A program made the position numbers and the translations under genes. Positions 21,801-33,969 of a stretch of DNA of 48,343 nucleotides are shown piece after piece (within the stretch, counting starts at the first letter, position 1; each line of letters starts with the position of its first letter). Where the stretch lies: positions 1 through 48,343 of the forward strand of contig CALSCP010001993.1 of the NCBI GenBank assembly GCA_943704425.1, read 5' to 3'. The DNA is from Ministeria vibrans ATCC 50519 (Eukaryota; Opisthokonta; Filasterea). The notes beneath the pieces are model-generated. The model saw only the letters and a list, made by a program, of their open reading frames with translations. It ran no database searches and had not been told where the DNA came from.

Positions 21801-24800
21801 ATTGCGCATATACTCGTCCGTCACAGTCGTAGTACACGGAGACAGTCTCGCGCTCACTTCCTGTCGTTTCCACGTAAAACACGTGTTGCAATTCGGGAGT
21901 TTGACAGTCGCGCATCTCCACCCATGCGGCGATAGAGAGATCCGCCGGAGAGTCCACCACTGTTGCGAGCGAAACCGATGCCGGTTGCGTTCGAGCATTC
22001 TTGAACACTGGCAGCGGCTTGGCCCGCGGCATGAACACTGCTGGTCCCCATTGAGCACCAGACGGCTCTCCCACATTCTCAACGATCGTGTGCCATTCAC
22101 ACGTGCCCTCGTATTGTACCTCAATCTTGTACGATGCTGTCCAGTCGACGGCACTTGACGTGCCTGGCGCTACACGACGCGTCCGGGCACCAAGTCCGGG
22201 CATATCAACATGCCACGGCAGCACCAACGACACGTCGCGATCAGCCGACTCCTCCTCGGGCACATCAACGTTTGGCACTCGATGCTCTGCACGTTTTCCT
22301 CGGTTCCCCCCGACATCGTAGGCGTTGAACAACTGACTTGGTTCTGCCTCATCGCAGACATTAAATATAAACATCCACCTAGCGCTATATACCACTGAGA
22401 GACACAATTGACTCTCGCGGTTCCGCAACATGAAAGGTCGACCCACGACGTAAGGCGACTTGACTGGCAGCACGTCAAAATGCTGCCGAGGGTTCGTCGT
22501 GGACGGAATTAAGGCGTACAATCTGGCGCCCGGCCGAGCGGGCTCGACATACTTCAGTGCCATATCCAACACTCCTGGCGCCACCGAAAGTGCAAAACCA
22601 GCCGATGCGCGCAACAGTCCTCCTTCCACGTGGGAGAAGGATGTCCGTTGCGATCGATGGTACAAGGTGAACGGATAGTGGAAGCTAATATGTTCGTCAT
22701 CCAGGCCCGAACATGCATCCACACCCACAGCATTGCCCATGACCTTGAGGCATTGGTGAGTTGCCGAGTTGCGCAACACGCCGCCGTATCCGCCCGGACG
22801 CGACGAAATGAGCTCCCAATGCGAGTTTGCGACAGTGGTCACGCGTGATAGACCCAGTGTGTATGTTGTGCCCGACTTGACAACATGCACAACTCGACCG
22901 TCAAACAGCGTCAGCTGTGCATTGGAAGTACTCTTGAATACTTTACAGGCCCCAACGCCCATTTCGAGAACGGCCGAGCCCGTGCCGGTACGCATGCACT
23001 TGTTGCCACGCACAAGATGATAATACGTTGCATAGCGCAATTCGAATTCAAGGGGGAGTACAGGTGGGTCCTGTTGCACTGCGGCGTCCACCAGCCGCCA
23101 GTCGGAGCCGTCGTCGTTACACGTGGGCAAAGTTGCCAGTTGATCGCCGCTGCCACTTAGGCATCGCAGGGTGCCGGCCACGGTCGTCTGCAAGGCGATG
23201 GTTCCGGGTCCACTTTGGGCCTTTCGGTCCAACACCGTCCAGGGTGTCGGGCAGACAGTCGCTTGCCACGACGCAGTCGTTTTTCTCGCACACAAGTACT
23301 GGCTCGTCGCGAGCGACTGAATTTGCCCACCGACAATATGTACGTGCTGTGCATTTCCTTGAAGTGGCCCCGCACACGCGTGCAACGTCCCGTCACTCGC
23401 CAGACATCGCGTCGCAAGAACATTTCGCATTGTCATGGCTGTCGGGGCGCTAGACAATGCAAATGAGGGAAACTGCGATGCGGCGCAATTGCTTCGCTGC
23501 ATCGTGCCTGTCGGATGCAGCGACAGGCATGTGTCGCCATGCTTCACGATCACCTGTTCGCTGCCGACACCCTCGGAACTGAGCGATGCCAGCGCCAGCA
23601 TGGGTCCCACAATCATTTTGTCATTGGTTGTCCGTGTAGTGCACTCCGCGACGTGGCCCGCACACGAGACACCATGCAACACTTGGATGGCCGAGGAGAG
23701 TGCAAAGTCGCTCACGTCTCCCTCGGCCCACGATGTCCGCAACTGAACGGACACACGGTAGTCGTGACCAGGGAACAGAACAGAATGCGACGACACGGCA
23801 CCAAAGCGAACACGGGTTATCTTGTGTAACTCCGCCAAGCTTGAAACAGACGCATGTGTTAACTGATGAGTGCCATGATGCAGACGCACAGTCACCGAAC
23901 CGCTCATTGAGTCCAAATCAAACACGCCTAGAGCTGTGAGTCGCATGACACGTCGTACACGAAACACAAAACCCACGGTTCGACTGGCACTGTTGCTGAC
24001 AACAAGTGACGAGGCAGGAGCCGCCAACAGCGCCGGTGAGCCGTGTCGGTGAGGCGAAGCAGCCAGTTTCCATCGCGTTGGGTTTGAGCCGCACGTTGAC
24101 AAACCAACGCTGGCGGTGCCTATCGCGTGCACACACTGGCCCGTGGCCACTTGAGCCAAGGCACCATTGCGCGTCAGTCGGAAGGTGCGCTCGGCAACCG
24201 GCAAGCACTGGCAAGCGCCAACACACTGAGCTTCGGTCGGGCCCGCACAAGGCTGAGCTGGTGGCGCAACCGTTGTGCGTGCGGGCACCTGTGCCAGGGC
24301 AAATGTGTCCTCGGTGTCCTCCATGGACCAGGCAGCAATTGAGCTCTGACACGACACAAACCCAAGGGAGAAGTGACCCAGAGCTGAGCCTGACACAACC
24401 GCGAGGCAGGAGCGCGCCCGGCTGTTGTGCAGTACAAAGTCATTGACGGAGCTGGGCGTACTCATGCTTCTGCGGAATTGCCATGACTGCTCTTGCGCCA
24501 GGGAATCTGAGCATGCAACCGCTCGCACAGCGCTGCTGGCGGCCACAAGGCACGACGCACCAACCACAAGTTGTTGCACGTCGCCTGAAACTAGCACATG
24601 TGCGTGCTGGGTACCCGCCCATCTCATACACGACTGGACTGTGAGAATGTGATTTATCACATCCAAACACAGTCCAAATTCATCGTGCTGCAGCGAGAAT
24701 ACCCGTCCGACCAATTGAGCACCCAACTGAAGCTGGGCCAGCTGTGGCCGACTGGGCAGCGTCATGATCAGTTGTGAAAAGTAACAGGGTCCGCTGAGAA

Positions 24801-27800
24801 CACTGCCGTCAATCAAGGCTCGAGCACACGCCGCCAATCCCCGTGCCCCGTTGACAACACGCACAAGGTTGGGAATGGGCTGCAGTGGAAGCAGCTGGGT
24901 GCTCTTGCCAAAGTGACCGGTGTACATGCGCAGTTCGGTCAGCCATCCAGGCAGTTGTTTCTTCGACGCGTTCGTCACGCGAATCCGCCGCACACGTAGA
25001 TTGGTCTCTTTGCGCGGATAATTGAAGGGACGCAAAGCGAATCCATTGTGCATCGCCGGCTTGACAGCGTGCCACGACGTCTCCGTCCACAAGGTATGCC
25101 ACGCATCGCCATCGGTCGCACATTCTGTGTGCAGCTGACCTTCGATCCGCTGGATGCATTGGAACGCATCTGTGGTAAACTGCTGCATGTGCATCGCAGA
25201 GGGACACTTGAGCAACACCTCCGAGACGCCCTTGGCCACAGTCACACCGCTCTGCGAATTTAGGAAATCCAGCGAGACGCCATTAGACAGGGTGCAGTCG
25301 GAAGGGAGAGCAAGAGGGGCCGGACTCTGTTTTCGGAAAAGCATAAGCCACTTGGGGCGACACGAAAAGCCTGACGCTTGAAACACGATGCGCAGGGCGC
25401 GCAAAGCAAACTCCGTCTGACACTCTGCATCCGCAAGCGGCTCACCCGTCTCGTCGACCGTGTCCGTGGCACACCACTCGTAGGAGCGACCCAGCGTGGT
25501 GCAGCCGGAAAATCTCTGGTTTCCCACCCGGAAGGGCACGCAGGGCGAGCTGGACACGCTCATGCGCTCACTCAGGTGCTCTCGTTGTCGGCTGTCCGCG
25601 TACAACAGAACATCCTGACGCTCACTGTGTGACAAATGTTCCTCCAAGGTCACACTCTCACGCAGATCACCGATAAGTCGCGAGAGGCGACTGTGCGGCG
25701 CGACGCCACTGTACAGTTGAATATTGTTAAGCTGATCGCGTAGTTCGGCCATACGTTGGATGTACACCTCGGCGGCGCCAAGGGCACACGACTTGACCTG
25801 CTGAACTTGGCGGCGCAAGCACAGCGCACGAGCACGTTCAATTTCTTCGGTGCGACCCTTGCACACTGCGCCGTGCAATCCCTTGATCATGTTGTCGATA
25901 AACCGGCTATAGCGCTCCACGGGCACATCACGACGTGCCACCGCCATCAGTACGGCTCCGTGCGTGCGGTAACGACGCACCAGGTCACCGGCGTCCGTGT
26001 CACCCCGCATCTCAAGGAGGGCACGCGTACGTCTAGCATCGTGCACGCGCAAGACGACCATCTGGGTGCTACGCCGCTTCAAGTGGTTGTAATAGGGCGA
26101 AAATTTCTTTTCGATGGCCGCGGCGACGTCAATAAGCAGCTCACTTCGCGCCGACATGTCGTTTGCCTCGGCGCGAAGATTGCCAATGTCCGAATAGAAA
26201 CGCATCCCTACAGCATGTGCTTCGCTCAACATGTCGGCCACACGCTGCAGGTGCGCCATCTTGGTGTTGTACGAGCCGGTGACCGGAAACTTTTCTAGCT
26301 CGGCTGCGGCTGCGTCGACCTTGGCAGCGTATTCTGCCTCGGCTGTGCCCAGGCTCGCCTGTGCCTTGGCCGTGATTGACTCGATGAGTGCGTCCGTCTC
26401 CTCGACCGCCTTGTTGACCTTGTCTACACAGTCAATTTCGTCGCAGGTGATCTCGTCGTCGCCACAGAGCACATCGACAGCAAAGTCTCCCACAGCTTCC
26501 GTGACGTCAACCACAAAGGAACCCACGGCGTCAGCAATTGCCTTGAAATCACCATCGCGCAATGCCTTTACTAGCTTCTGCGACACTTCTTGAGCGGCCC
26601 TCTTGAGCTTATCACCCAGCTGCTTGCCTGCCGTCGCAATGGACTGTGTCACTTGCTTGACGGCTGTCGCGACCTCGCGAATGGCTGTCTGCACTTCCTG
26701 CACCGTCATCTTTACACCTTGCTGTACGGCCTGACCAACGTCACGCAGGAAGCCAGCACAGTCGTCCTTGGCGCCTTCCATTTTCAGATTGAACGAAATG
26801 CTCGCCTTGCGCAAGTGATCCAGAATTTGTGTGGTCACCTTGCCAAAGTTGGTGTTGGCCTGTACAAGCGCGTGCAGTCGTGGGGACGAAATGGACTGCA
26901 GATCGAGATCCACTGCAACCTTGACCGACAGGATTGACCAGATGGTCAATTCGAAGCGGAAGCTCGTTGGCGAGAACTTAATGTAAATCGAGTTCCAAAG
27001 ACCGAGGAACTACAACAAACAGATGATTATTTAAAATTATTAATAATTATTATTATGAATAATATTATAGCCATTCATAATTCTTACGTCCTCACCTCTC
27101 TCTCTCTCAAACACTATGCTCTCTCTCTCAAACACTATGCTTGCTCTCTCACAGACTTCTCTCAAACACCATGCTTACCCTCTCACTCTATGCTTTCTTT
27201 ACGTTACTCTCTTCCCTCCCCTCTCTCCACTTTGCACTCTCAATCTCCCTCTCATTCTCACCTGAATGGCACCGGCAACCTCAAGTTCAAGCTTCTTTGG
27301 CAGGTCCATATCGAGGTAGAACGAAGGACCCCTGTCTTGCTCAGTGATGGTGCGCACGACGTTGATAACACCGAGCTTGATGGGACACAGCTTGACATCT
27401 ATCAGGACGCGCTTGGGAGGGATGCTGATAATGACGTGAGCATCAATCTCACAGCCGAACAGATTAAGCAGCCCCTTGAGGGAGAAGCCGGCGGGAATAT
27501 GGACGTTGCCCAGCACAGATGTACGATCGGCAAAGGCAAATGAGACTTGCAGGCCCTTGGGGAAGCCCGTGTCGCGGATTGGCTTGGGTAATTTGTCGAC
27601 ACTGAACGACGGCACCATCACGTCGAAGACCTTGGCCACCGTGATGGTGCTCAGCGCAAAGTAAAAGTAGTTGTTCTTGTAGTTGCCCACGTCAACACCC
27701 AGTGCCAATTGCATGCTGATTGTCTTGTCGCTGTCGACAAAGCCTGTAGGCGCTGACACATCGTAGGTGCAGGCGTTGTTGAGACCAAAGCACATACTTG

Positions 27801-30800
27801 CCTGGAACTCGATCGCCTTCAGTGACACAGGTCCCAGCGCGACCGAAATGCTTCCACCAATATTGGCAATGCTCAATGGGCTGATGCCAAAGGGTGAGTG
27901 CCATACACCGACGAGGCCAAGCTTCACGCCAATCACGAGCGGCGGGCCAATTTCGAGGTAGAGACCGCCGACAAACTTGGGGGCGCCCTTCAGACCGGGC
28001 ACTGACATCTCACCGCCAAACTCGAGGCGTAACAAGGGCTGTTTGCCAAACGCCAGGGCAAAGTATAAACGCTCGATGGTGACAGGTCCCAGTTCGAGGT
28101 TAAAGCTCAGCAAGACTTTCACTTCAAGCGCACCGCTGATCTTGCTCAGCTCTAGATCCATGGAACCCTGCAGGAAGCCCAGGAATTTACAGGCAGCGCC
28201 GTGCGTACACGCACCTGTGTCGACGCTGACACGCGTGGCCACAGTGAATCCTTTGGCCCACACCGAGGTCGAGGATGATCGCTCAAAAGCCTCGGGGTGC
28301 AGCAAATCGACTTCATCAGGAGAGAATTGTCGCGGTGTGCCTGAATTGATGACAAAGCGGAAATTTTGCACGGTAAACGCCCCGAGAACACCCTGCACAA
28401 GACTGTTGCCTGCGTCACCCGGAAGAATCGCTCCCAAAAGGGTGCCCAAGTTGGCATTGCTCGACATGAACAGCGACAACATCAGCGTCTGCTTGGTCGC
28501 ACCACTTGGCTTCATGATGACGGCGGCAAAGCCAAGTGTCGTCGACGACGAGACGGTAAAGTCACCGCCAAATTGCACAATACGCGGCTTGCCCAGCGTG
28601 ATGCGGATCTGTATCGCGCTCTGAAGCGCACTACCGACACCACGGCGACGGCTGATTGCGCTGGTGGGAAGACCTGAGCTGATCAAGCTCTGGAAGGCAC
28701 GTAGCGTTGGACCGCCCTTGGCCAACAAGTAGGCAACGAGGTTGTCACGGTCGAACTCGACCGATTCGGGATCCGGCTCGAAGTTGAGGCTTCTCCACTT
28801 GCTTCCCTTGACCAAGCACTTGGACGCGGATGCTACGCCGCCTGCCGAAAAGATTTCGTCTCCCTCCGTCGACGGTCCAAAGTGCACGGTACCACCGGCG
28901 AGCAGCTCGACAGTCCAGCCACAACATTTGGCCTTGTTGGTACCACTCGGTGGACTGGGCGGTGTTGACACACAGGGGCGTTTCGCCTTCTTGTCAATGA
29001 GGTACTGCCAGCGGGCGTTGAACGTGACGCCCACCTGCAGCTTAGAAAAGGACAGGGTTTCGTCCTCCTCTTCGCCAATGGCAATGCAACGACCGCCGTT
29101 TAGAGCACACTTTGGCTGCGCAATGACGGAGAGTTGGGTGAACTTGAGCGTGTTGATTTGATTGTAGACAGGGTCCTTGTCCAGAGACTTGGGTCGGCGT
29201 TCGTACTGGCCACGAATGTCCGCACCAAGATCAAGCAGGCTCATGTCGCCCAGAGCATCGCTCATTTTGGTGGCAATTCCCTTGTCGGAGTCGGTCGAGC
29301 CATTGGTGGCGCAGGAGAGAATCTGACCGACCGTGATGATGGCAGCATTTTCCGCGCCGGTTTCCTCGTCGACAGAGCCATCGGGACGACCTGTCAGAGA
29401 AAGCATCACGACCTGGTGCGAATCCTTGTCAATGATGGCGCGCCCTTCAAGGCCCGAGCACTGAAAGTCCATGGAAGCCGCGAAGTAAAATTCTGGCTTG
29501 TGGTCATGCAAGGGTAGCGCGTCGTACTCGGCCTGTGCCTGGGCACACTTGCTGGACGTGGCGCGTGCCTCGCGTGCCAAAGAAGGCGCACTGTCTAGGT
29601 CGTCGTGTCGGGGTTCCTCCTCCTCCGTCTCCTTGGTGACGTGGTAGTTGTTATCGTTGAGAGAGAGGTCAAGAAGACTACGACGGCCCGATGGCGGTGA
29701 GTCTGATGCTCCGCCAGTCTTCTTTTTCTTCTTGATGGGTGTTGTTGAACGAGGCCCGATTTCAGGATCAAACGGCGCCAAAAAGTCGAGGTAGCGCGTC
29801 TCGATGAGGGGGCGTGTCTCAATCTCGTTGCTGGTGGGAACCGGTTGATATATGCCCTTGAACGCGGCGCCCGTGTACGTGGGCTTGGCGATGATGGAGC
29901 CGACGGGCGGTTTCTTCCAGTTGCGTGGGCGCGACGAGTTGTAGTAGCGAGCAAAGCTCAGGGTAAGGTTGGAGAGGGCAAGGCGATCGTTGAACAACAG
30001 CTCGGGTCGGTCGGTGGCCGCATCGAGGAGAAACTCGACGAGGAACATGCGCTTTTTGGGCTTGAGTACACACCCATCCATGTTGTGCACAGTGTTGTTG
30101 CGGCTTCTCTGAATCAATAGCTTGCGCAGACCAAACGAGTCGGCAATATCCGACTCGAATGGCAACATATTCGACTGGGAAAAATCCGCAGCAGCCTTGC
30201 GGTCGAGCACAGCAAGGAGCGATGCGAGATTTAGTCCGTGACCATCGTAGCCGGCGGCATCTTGAGCCTGTGTAAGAGTCGAAAACTCGAGCGACAAGCC
30301 CCATGCCTTGGCTCCACGACGGCCCATTGCAATAGCCGTCGTCTTGATACCATTGACCATGAGCGAAATGTCGGCGCGCATGACAAAGTTGAGCTTGAAC
30401 GGGATCTTCTTGGCGGTACCGCTGCTGGAGGTCGCACGACGCCCCTTCTTCCCGAGCTTCTTGCGATCAAGTTGGAGTCCCAGGAAGACACCCTCGATGG
30501 CAAACGCGTTCTTTTCGGTGTCGTTGAAGCTCCACGACTTGGACGGAAATTGCACAATGATGCCCAGCTGTTCGCAACGTTCGTGCGCGTACGACTTGAA
30601 GTCAGTGTCGCGCGAGAGGTCAAAGTTTTCCAGACCGGCGTCGTTACTGACGGTCACTTCGCCAAAGGTGACCCACCATGTGTAGTTAACGGAACCGATT
30701 GCTGTGTGTTTGGTGAGACCACCGTTGATCTTTTCGAGCAGCATGTCGTTGAGCGATTCGATCATCTCGTCAATTTTTCCATTAGCCTGTTTGACGGCCT

Positions 30801-32147
30801 GATCACGCGCCAAATCTTGTGCCACTTGACGCTTGCCAAGCGACGTCGGGAGCGAGGACAGCAGTGGCTCGAGCAATTCGTCGACAAGACCGCTGAGACC
30901 GACGCTGTCGAGGTCGTGGATAAGGCTGTCCCACGAGAGGCCGGCCGGAGCGGTGAGCAACGAGCGCGGGTCAATGTCGCGCAGGGTCATTGTTAGATCA
31001 TCATTGTCGTTGTCGTCGATGTTGTTGTTGTCGCCATCGATAGCATCGTCGAGGTCGTCATTTTTGTCGTCGAGGGAGCGACGACGTGATTGGGAGTTGT
31101 CGTTGTTGTTGTCGTCGTCGTGCTCGGGAGGGAGGTGACGGTGCATAGTTTGAACAAAATCGGTTGGCGGCGCGACCTTTGGTTGGCCCAACGCAAGGGT
31201 CAGGCGTGAGCCACGAAGGCCGGACACTGAGTGAGCATTGTACGTGTTGGCACCGAGACGAATTGCGGTGGCACCGTTGCATGGATCGGTGCATGGTGCG
31301 CCCGCTTTACAGCCGGTACAATCGCGAAAGGCCGGAGGCTGTGAGAGCGACAAAGAACAAGTGGAGCCAATGAAGCCAGGCGCGCATTTGCAGGTAAATG
31401 ATTTCACACCGTCGACACAAGTGGCGCCATTGAGGCAGGGCGTTGGCGAGCAGTCGTCAATGTTGGTTTGGCAGTGAGAGCCGGAGAAGCCAGCAACGCA
31501 CGAGCATTTGTACGAGGCAACACCGTCGAGGCACGTGCCGCCGTTCTGGCAGGGATCCGACAGGCATTCGTTAGTGTTTCTTTGGCAGGTGCCGCCCGTG
31601 AAGCCCTGGTCACAATTGCAACGGTATCCAGCGCGTCGGCGACGACGGTGCCCGGTGGTGCGATAGCCGTTGCGAGAGCAGGAGGTGGTGCGGCGTCGTG
31701 AGGAGAGGCGATAGGAACGTGTCACAGGCTGATATTCAATGGCGGCGAGCACTTGTGAGGGTTGGTTCTTGAGGGAGCAGAGGGAAACGGTCGCGTTACC
31801 GACGAGTCTTTCAACATTGCCGTACACGAGCAGACGACAAGTACCGTCGTGCGACACACTGAAATGTTCGCACGTTGACTCGACGTGACATTGGTGAGCA
31901 CACGTGGCCATCTCGGCGGCGTGGACGCCCTTGAGTGTGTTAGGGACACATGAAAAGGGTAGGTCCGTCAGAGTCGGCCGAGCAGCCACTAGCGCGGTAA
32001 AAAGTACCACGCTCTAAGTAGGAGTGATGGGTGAACATATGTGGTGGGTTACTCTGGTTAGCCATTAGAACAGGCTGAGAAGAGTTAATAAATAGATTAC
32101 TTTAAATTTTTTCGACTTACGAGCGAAATAAAGGCGGTTAAGCGCAT
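15874..32147 (-). CDS. Giant secreted PAN/EGF/lectin/LamG/Cys-rich protein
   Basis: Three exons, 32147-32121, 32013-27262 and 27009-15874, join in phase to 5,304 residues. Exon 1 supplies MRLTAFISL, which with exon 2 (SVVLFTALVAA) makes a complete signal peptide; the ORF in exon 2 alone has no ATG. Order: PAN/apple-like Cys segment (about 30-80); three Notch-type EGF modules (about 134-232, e.g. ECLSDPCQNGGTCLDGV); an Asn/Asp-rich stretch; about 1,000 residues of beta-rich sequence I do not recognise; amphipathic helices (about 1660-1900); ricin-type beta-trefoil-like repeats with QxW-like motifs (about 2360-3150); a LamG/concanavalin-like domain (about 3260-3435, FFFDGVASGEA); then some 1,670 residues of short Cys modules of the form C-x-S-x2-C-x4-C; and an amphipathic C-terminus ending AKKIVSALKKE. 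No C-terminal membrane segment is visible, so it is likely a secreted or surface-attached adhesion or matrix protein. The exact function is unknown. Confidence 0.88.
27085..27180. repeat. Short tandem repeat in intron 2 of the giant gene
   Basis: Several imperfect copies of CTCTCTCTCAAACACTATGC between 27095 and 27175 within the 252-nt intron 27010-27261. Confidence 0.8.
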
Positions 32148-33173
32148 TAAATTTGTCTTCAATATGTTGATGCGTTGATCTATTTTTAGAAAAAAGAGAA
32201 TTAGAGAAGGGAGGGGCGAGGAGGAGGCGTCTGTAGCAAAAGAGATGGCGCAAGTGTTTCACTGAATCAGATCGATACAATTTTGCCACGAGCGTCGGGT
32301 GCGCATGCTGTGGTGTGGCATACACTCGGTTTGAAATTATGAAGACAAAATACTCCCGACGAAGAAGGAAAAGAGGGAAAACTACAACAAGGACTCGGCG
32401 ACATCAGACGACTAGCAGATAGAATAAACGGTAGAGAAGAGCAAATGGAACAAAGAAGCGAAAGTGGAGGAGAGCAAGCTGACTAAAAAATGAGACACTA
32501 AAAAACAAACACGGCTAATCTACCGTTAAGAAGAGTATGGGAAGGCCAGCTGAGCACGCAGGGAACTGCTCAATACTCTTTCACAATTCACACCAATGTC
32601 ACGTTGTGATTGGGAGACTGGGAGAAGCTGAGGATGAAGGGGAGAGGTCGTTCGGCTATTCCCGAGGGAGTTGCTTTTTTTTGTTGTTTTTATGTGGACA
32701 GCGACAAAAAAGGAGAAAAAGAGGCCAAGTTCGGAATAGACAATAAGTGCACTTGTGTATCATGCTGTTTTGGTACGAAGAAGGAAGTAGTATCACACGC
32801 GAGAAACGAGAGAAAAAGCAGAAAAAAAAAGGCACACAAGTTTGGAAGAGGGAGAGAATGCAAGGGCGTGCTGTCTCAGATGCAGCAATAGTAGGGCTGT
32901 AGTCTCACCAGGGTATCGAAGCAAAAGAAAAAAAGAGTGAGAACTGAGTTCAGAGTTACTGAGAACTGAGAGTCTGAGACGTCAAAGAGTTAACAACAAA
33001 TGTAGCGGTTCCTCTCTCACCTCCCTGGGCAGCTGGTGGGGGCAGCATGGCGGGTGTGGCCGGTTTCAACAAACACATGAGCCCATCTCCGCCTGAGCGC
33101 TGCGTTGCGCGCTCGAGCTGTTCATGGTTGAAAGATTTAAAGCAAGAGTGGGAGTAGTTCCCCCTGTTTTGTT
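32148..33173. other. 1-kb intergenic region, no gene seen
   Basis: Lies upstream of the giant secreted protein (start 32147, minus) and downstream of the FET-like gene (stop 33174, minus). Purine-rich on the + strand with many AGAAAA and GAGAA runs from 32340 to 32990. It should carry the promoter of the giant gene. Open frames here (for example 32537-32891 +) show no family features. I found no tRNA or other RNA gene by eye. Confidence 0.5.
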
Positions 33174-33906
33174 TTATTCAACATTGGCGCCTTCATGTGT
33201 GGAAGCGACAGTCGCATGCGACGTAGAAGACGATGCATTGCCAACGGCATCGACAGGCACATCCGCCACAGGGCTTGGCGTGCGTTGTCGAGATGGAGAA
33301 CGAGAGCGTGAGCGAGACGGAGAGCGAGAACGCGTGGACCGACGATGGCGCGGAGGGGAGCGCGAGCGCGAGCGACGACGGCTGCGCCCATGATCACGGT
33401 CGTGATCGCGGCCACGGTCACCACGATCATGAAAGTGATCGCGATCCACGGGACGTCCACCACCTCGTTCGCCCATTGGTCGCTTGTACTCCACTCGCAC
33501 CTGATACACAGACGGTGGTTAGAAATAATAAAAAAATGCCCAGGAAAATGCGTCGCGTTGCTTACTCTTGCACCAGTGCCAAAAACATCACGGTTATGAA
33601 ACATTTCCAGTGCACGCGTGGCACTGCGGGGGTCTTCATAGCGCACGTTGCCTTCGCCCTTGGGTGACCCATCGGGGCGCGTGCGTAGCATGGCGTTGGG
33701 CTCGCCAGTGCGAGTGTTGAGCGCAATCTTTCCGGCACGCGAGAACTCACGGAGCACCTGATCGAGCGTGGTCGCATAAGAGAGACCAAATATCATAACG
33801 GTATCGCGTGGGTACGGCCCCTCTTGTCCTCCCTGATCAAATCGAGCTCCGCCACGTGAATCGAAACCTTCTTCGCCACCGAACCCTCTGGCGAAGAAGA
33901 AGAAGA

Positions 33907-33969
<63 letters not shown>

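Noticed and set aside
32537-32891. Small + strand frames in the 1-kb gap
   Set aside because: No conserved motif, Arg/Lys-rich from purine-biased DNA, and no supporting splice structure.
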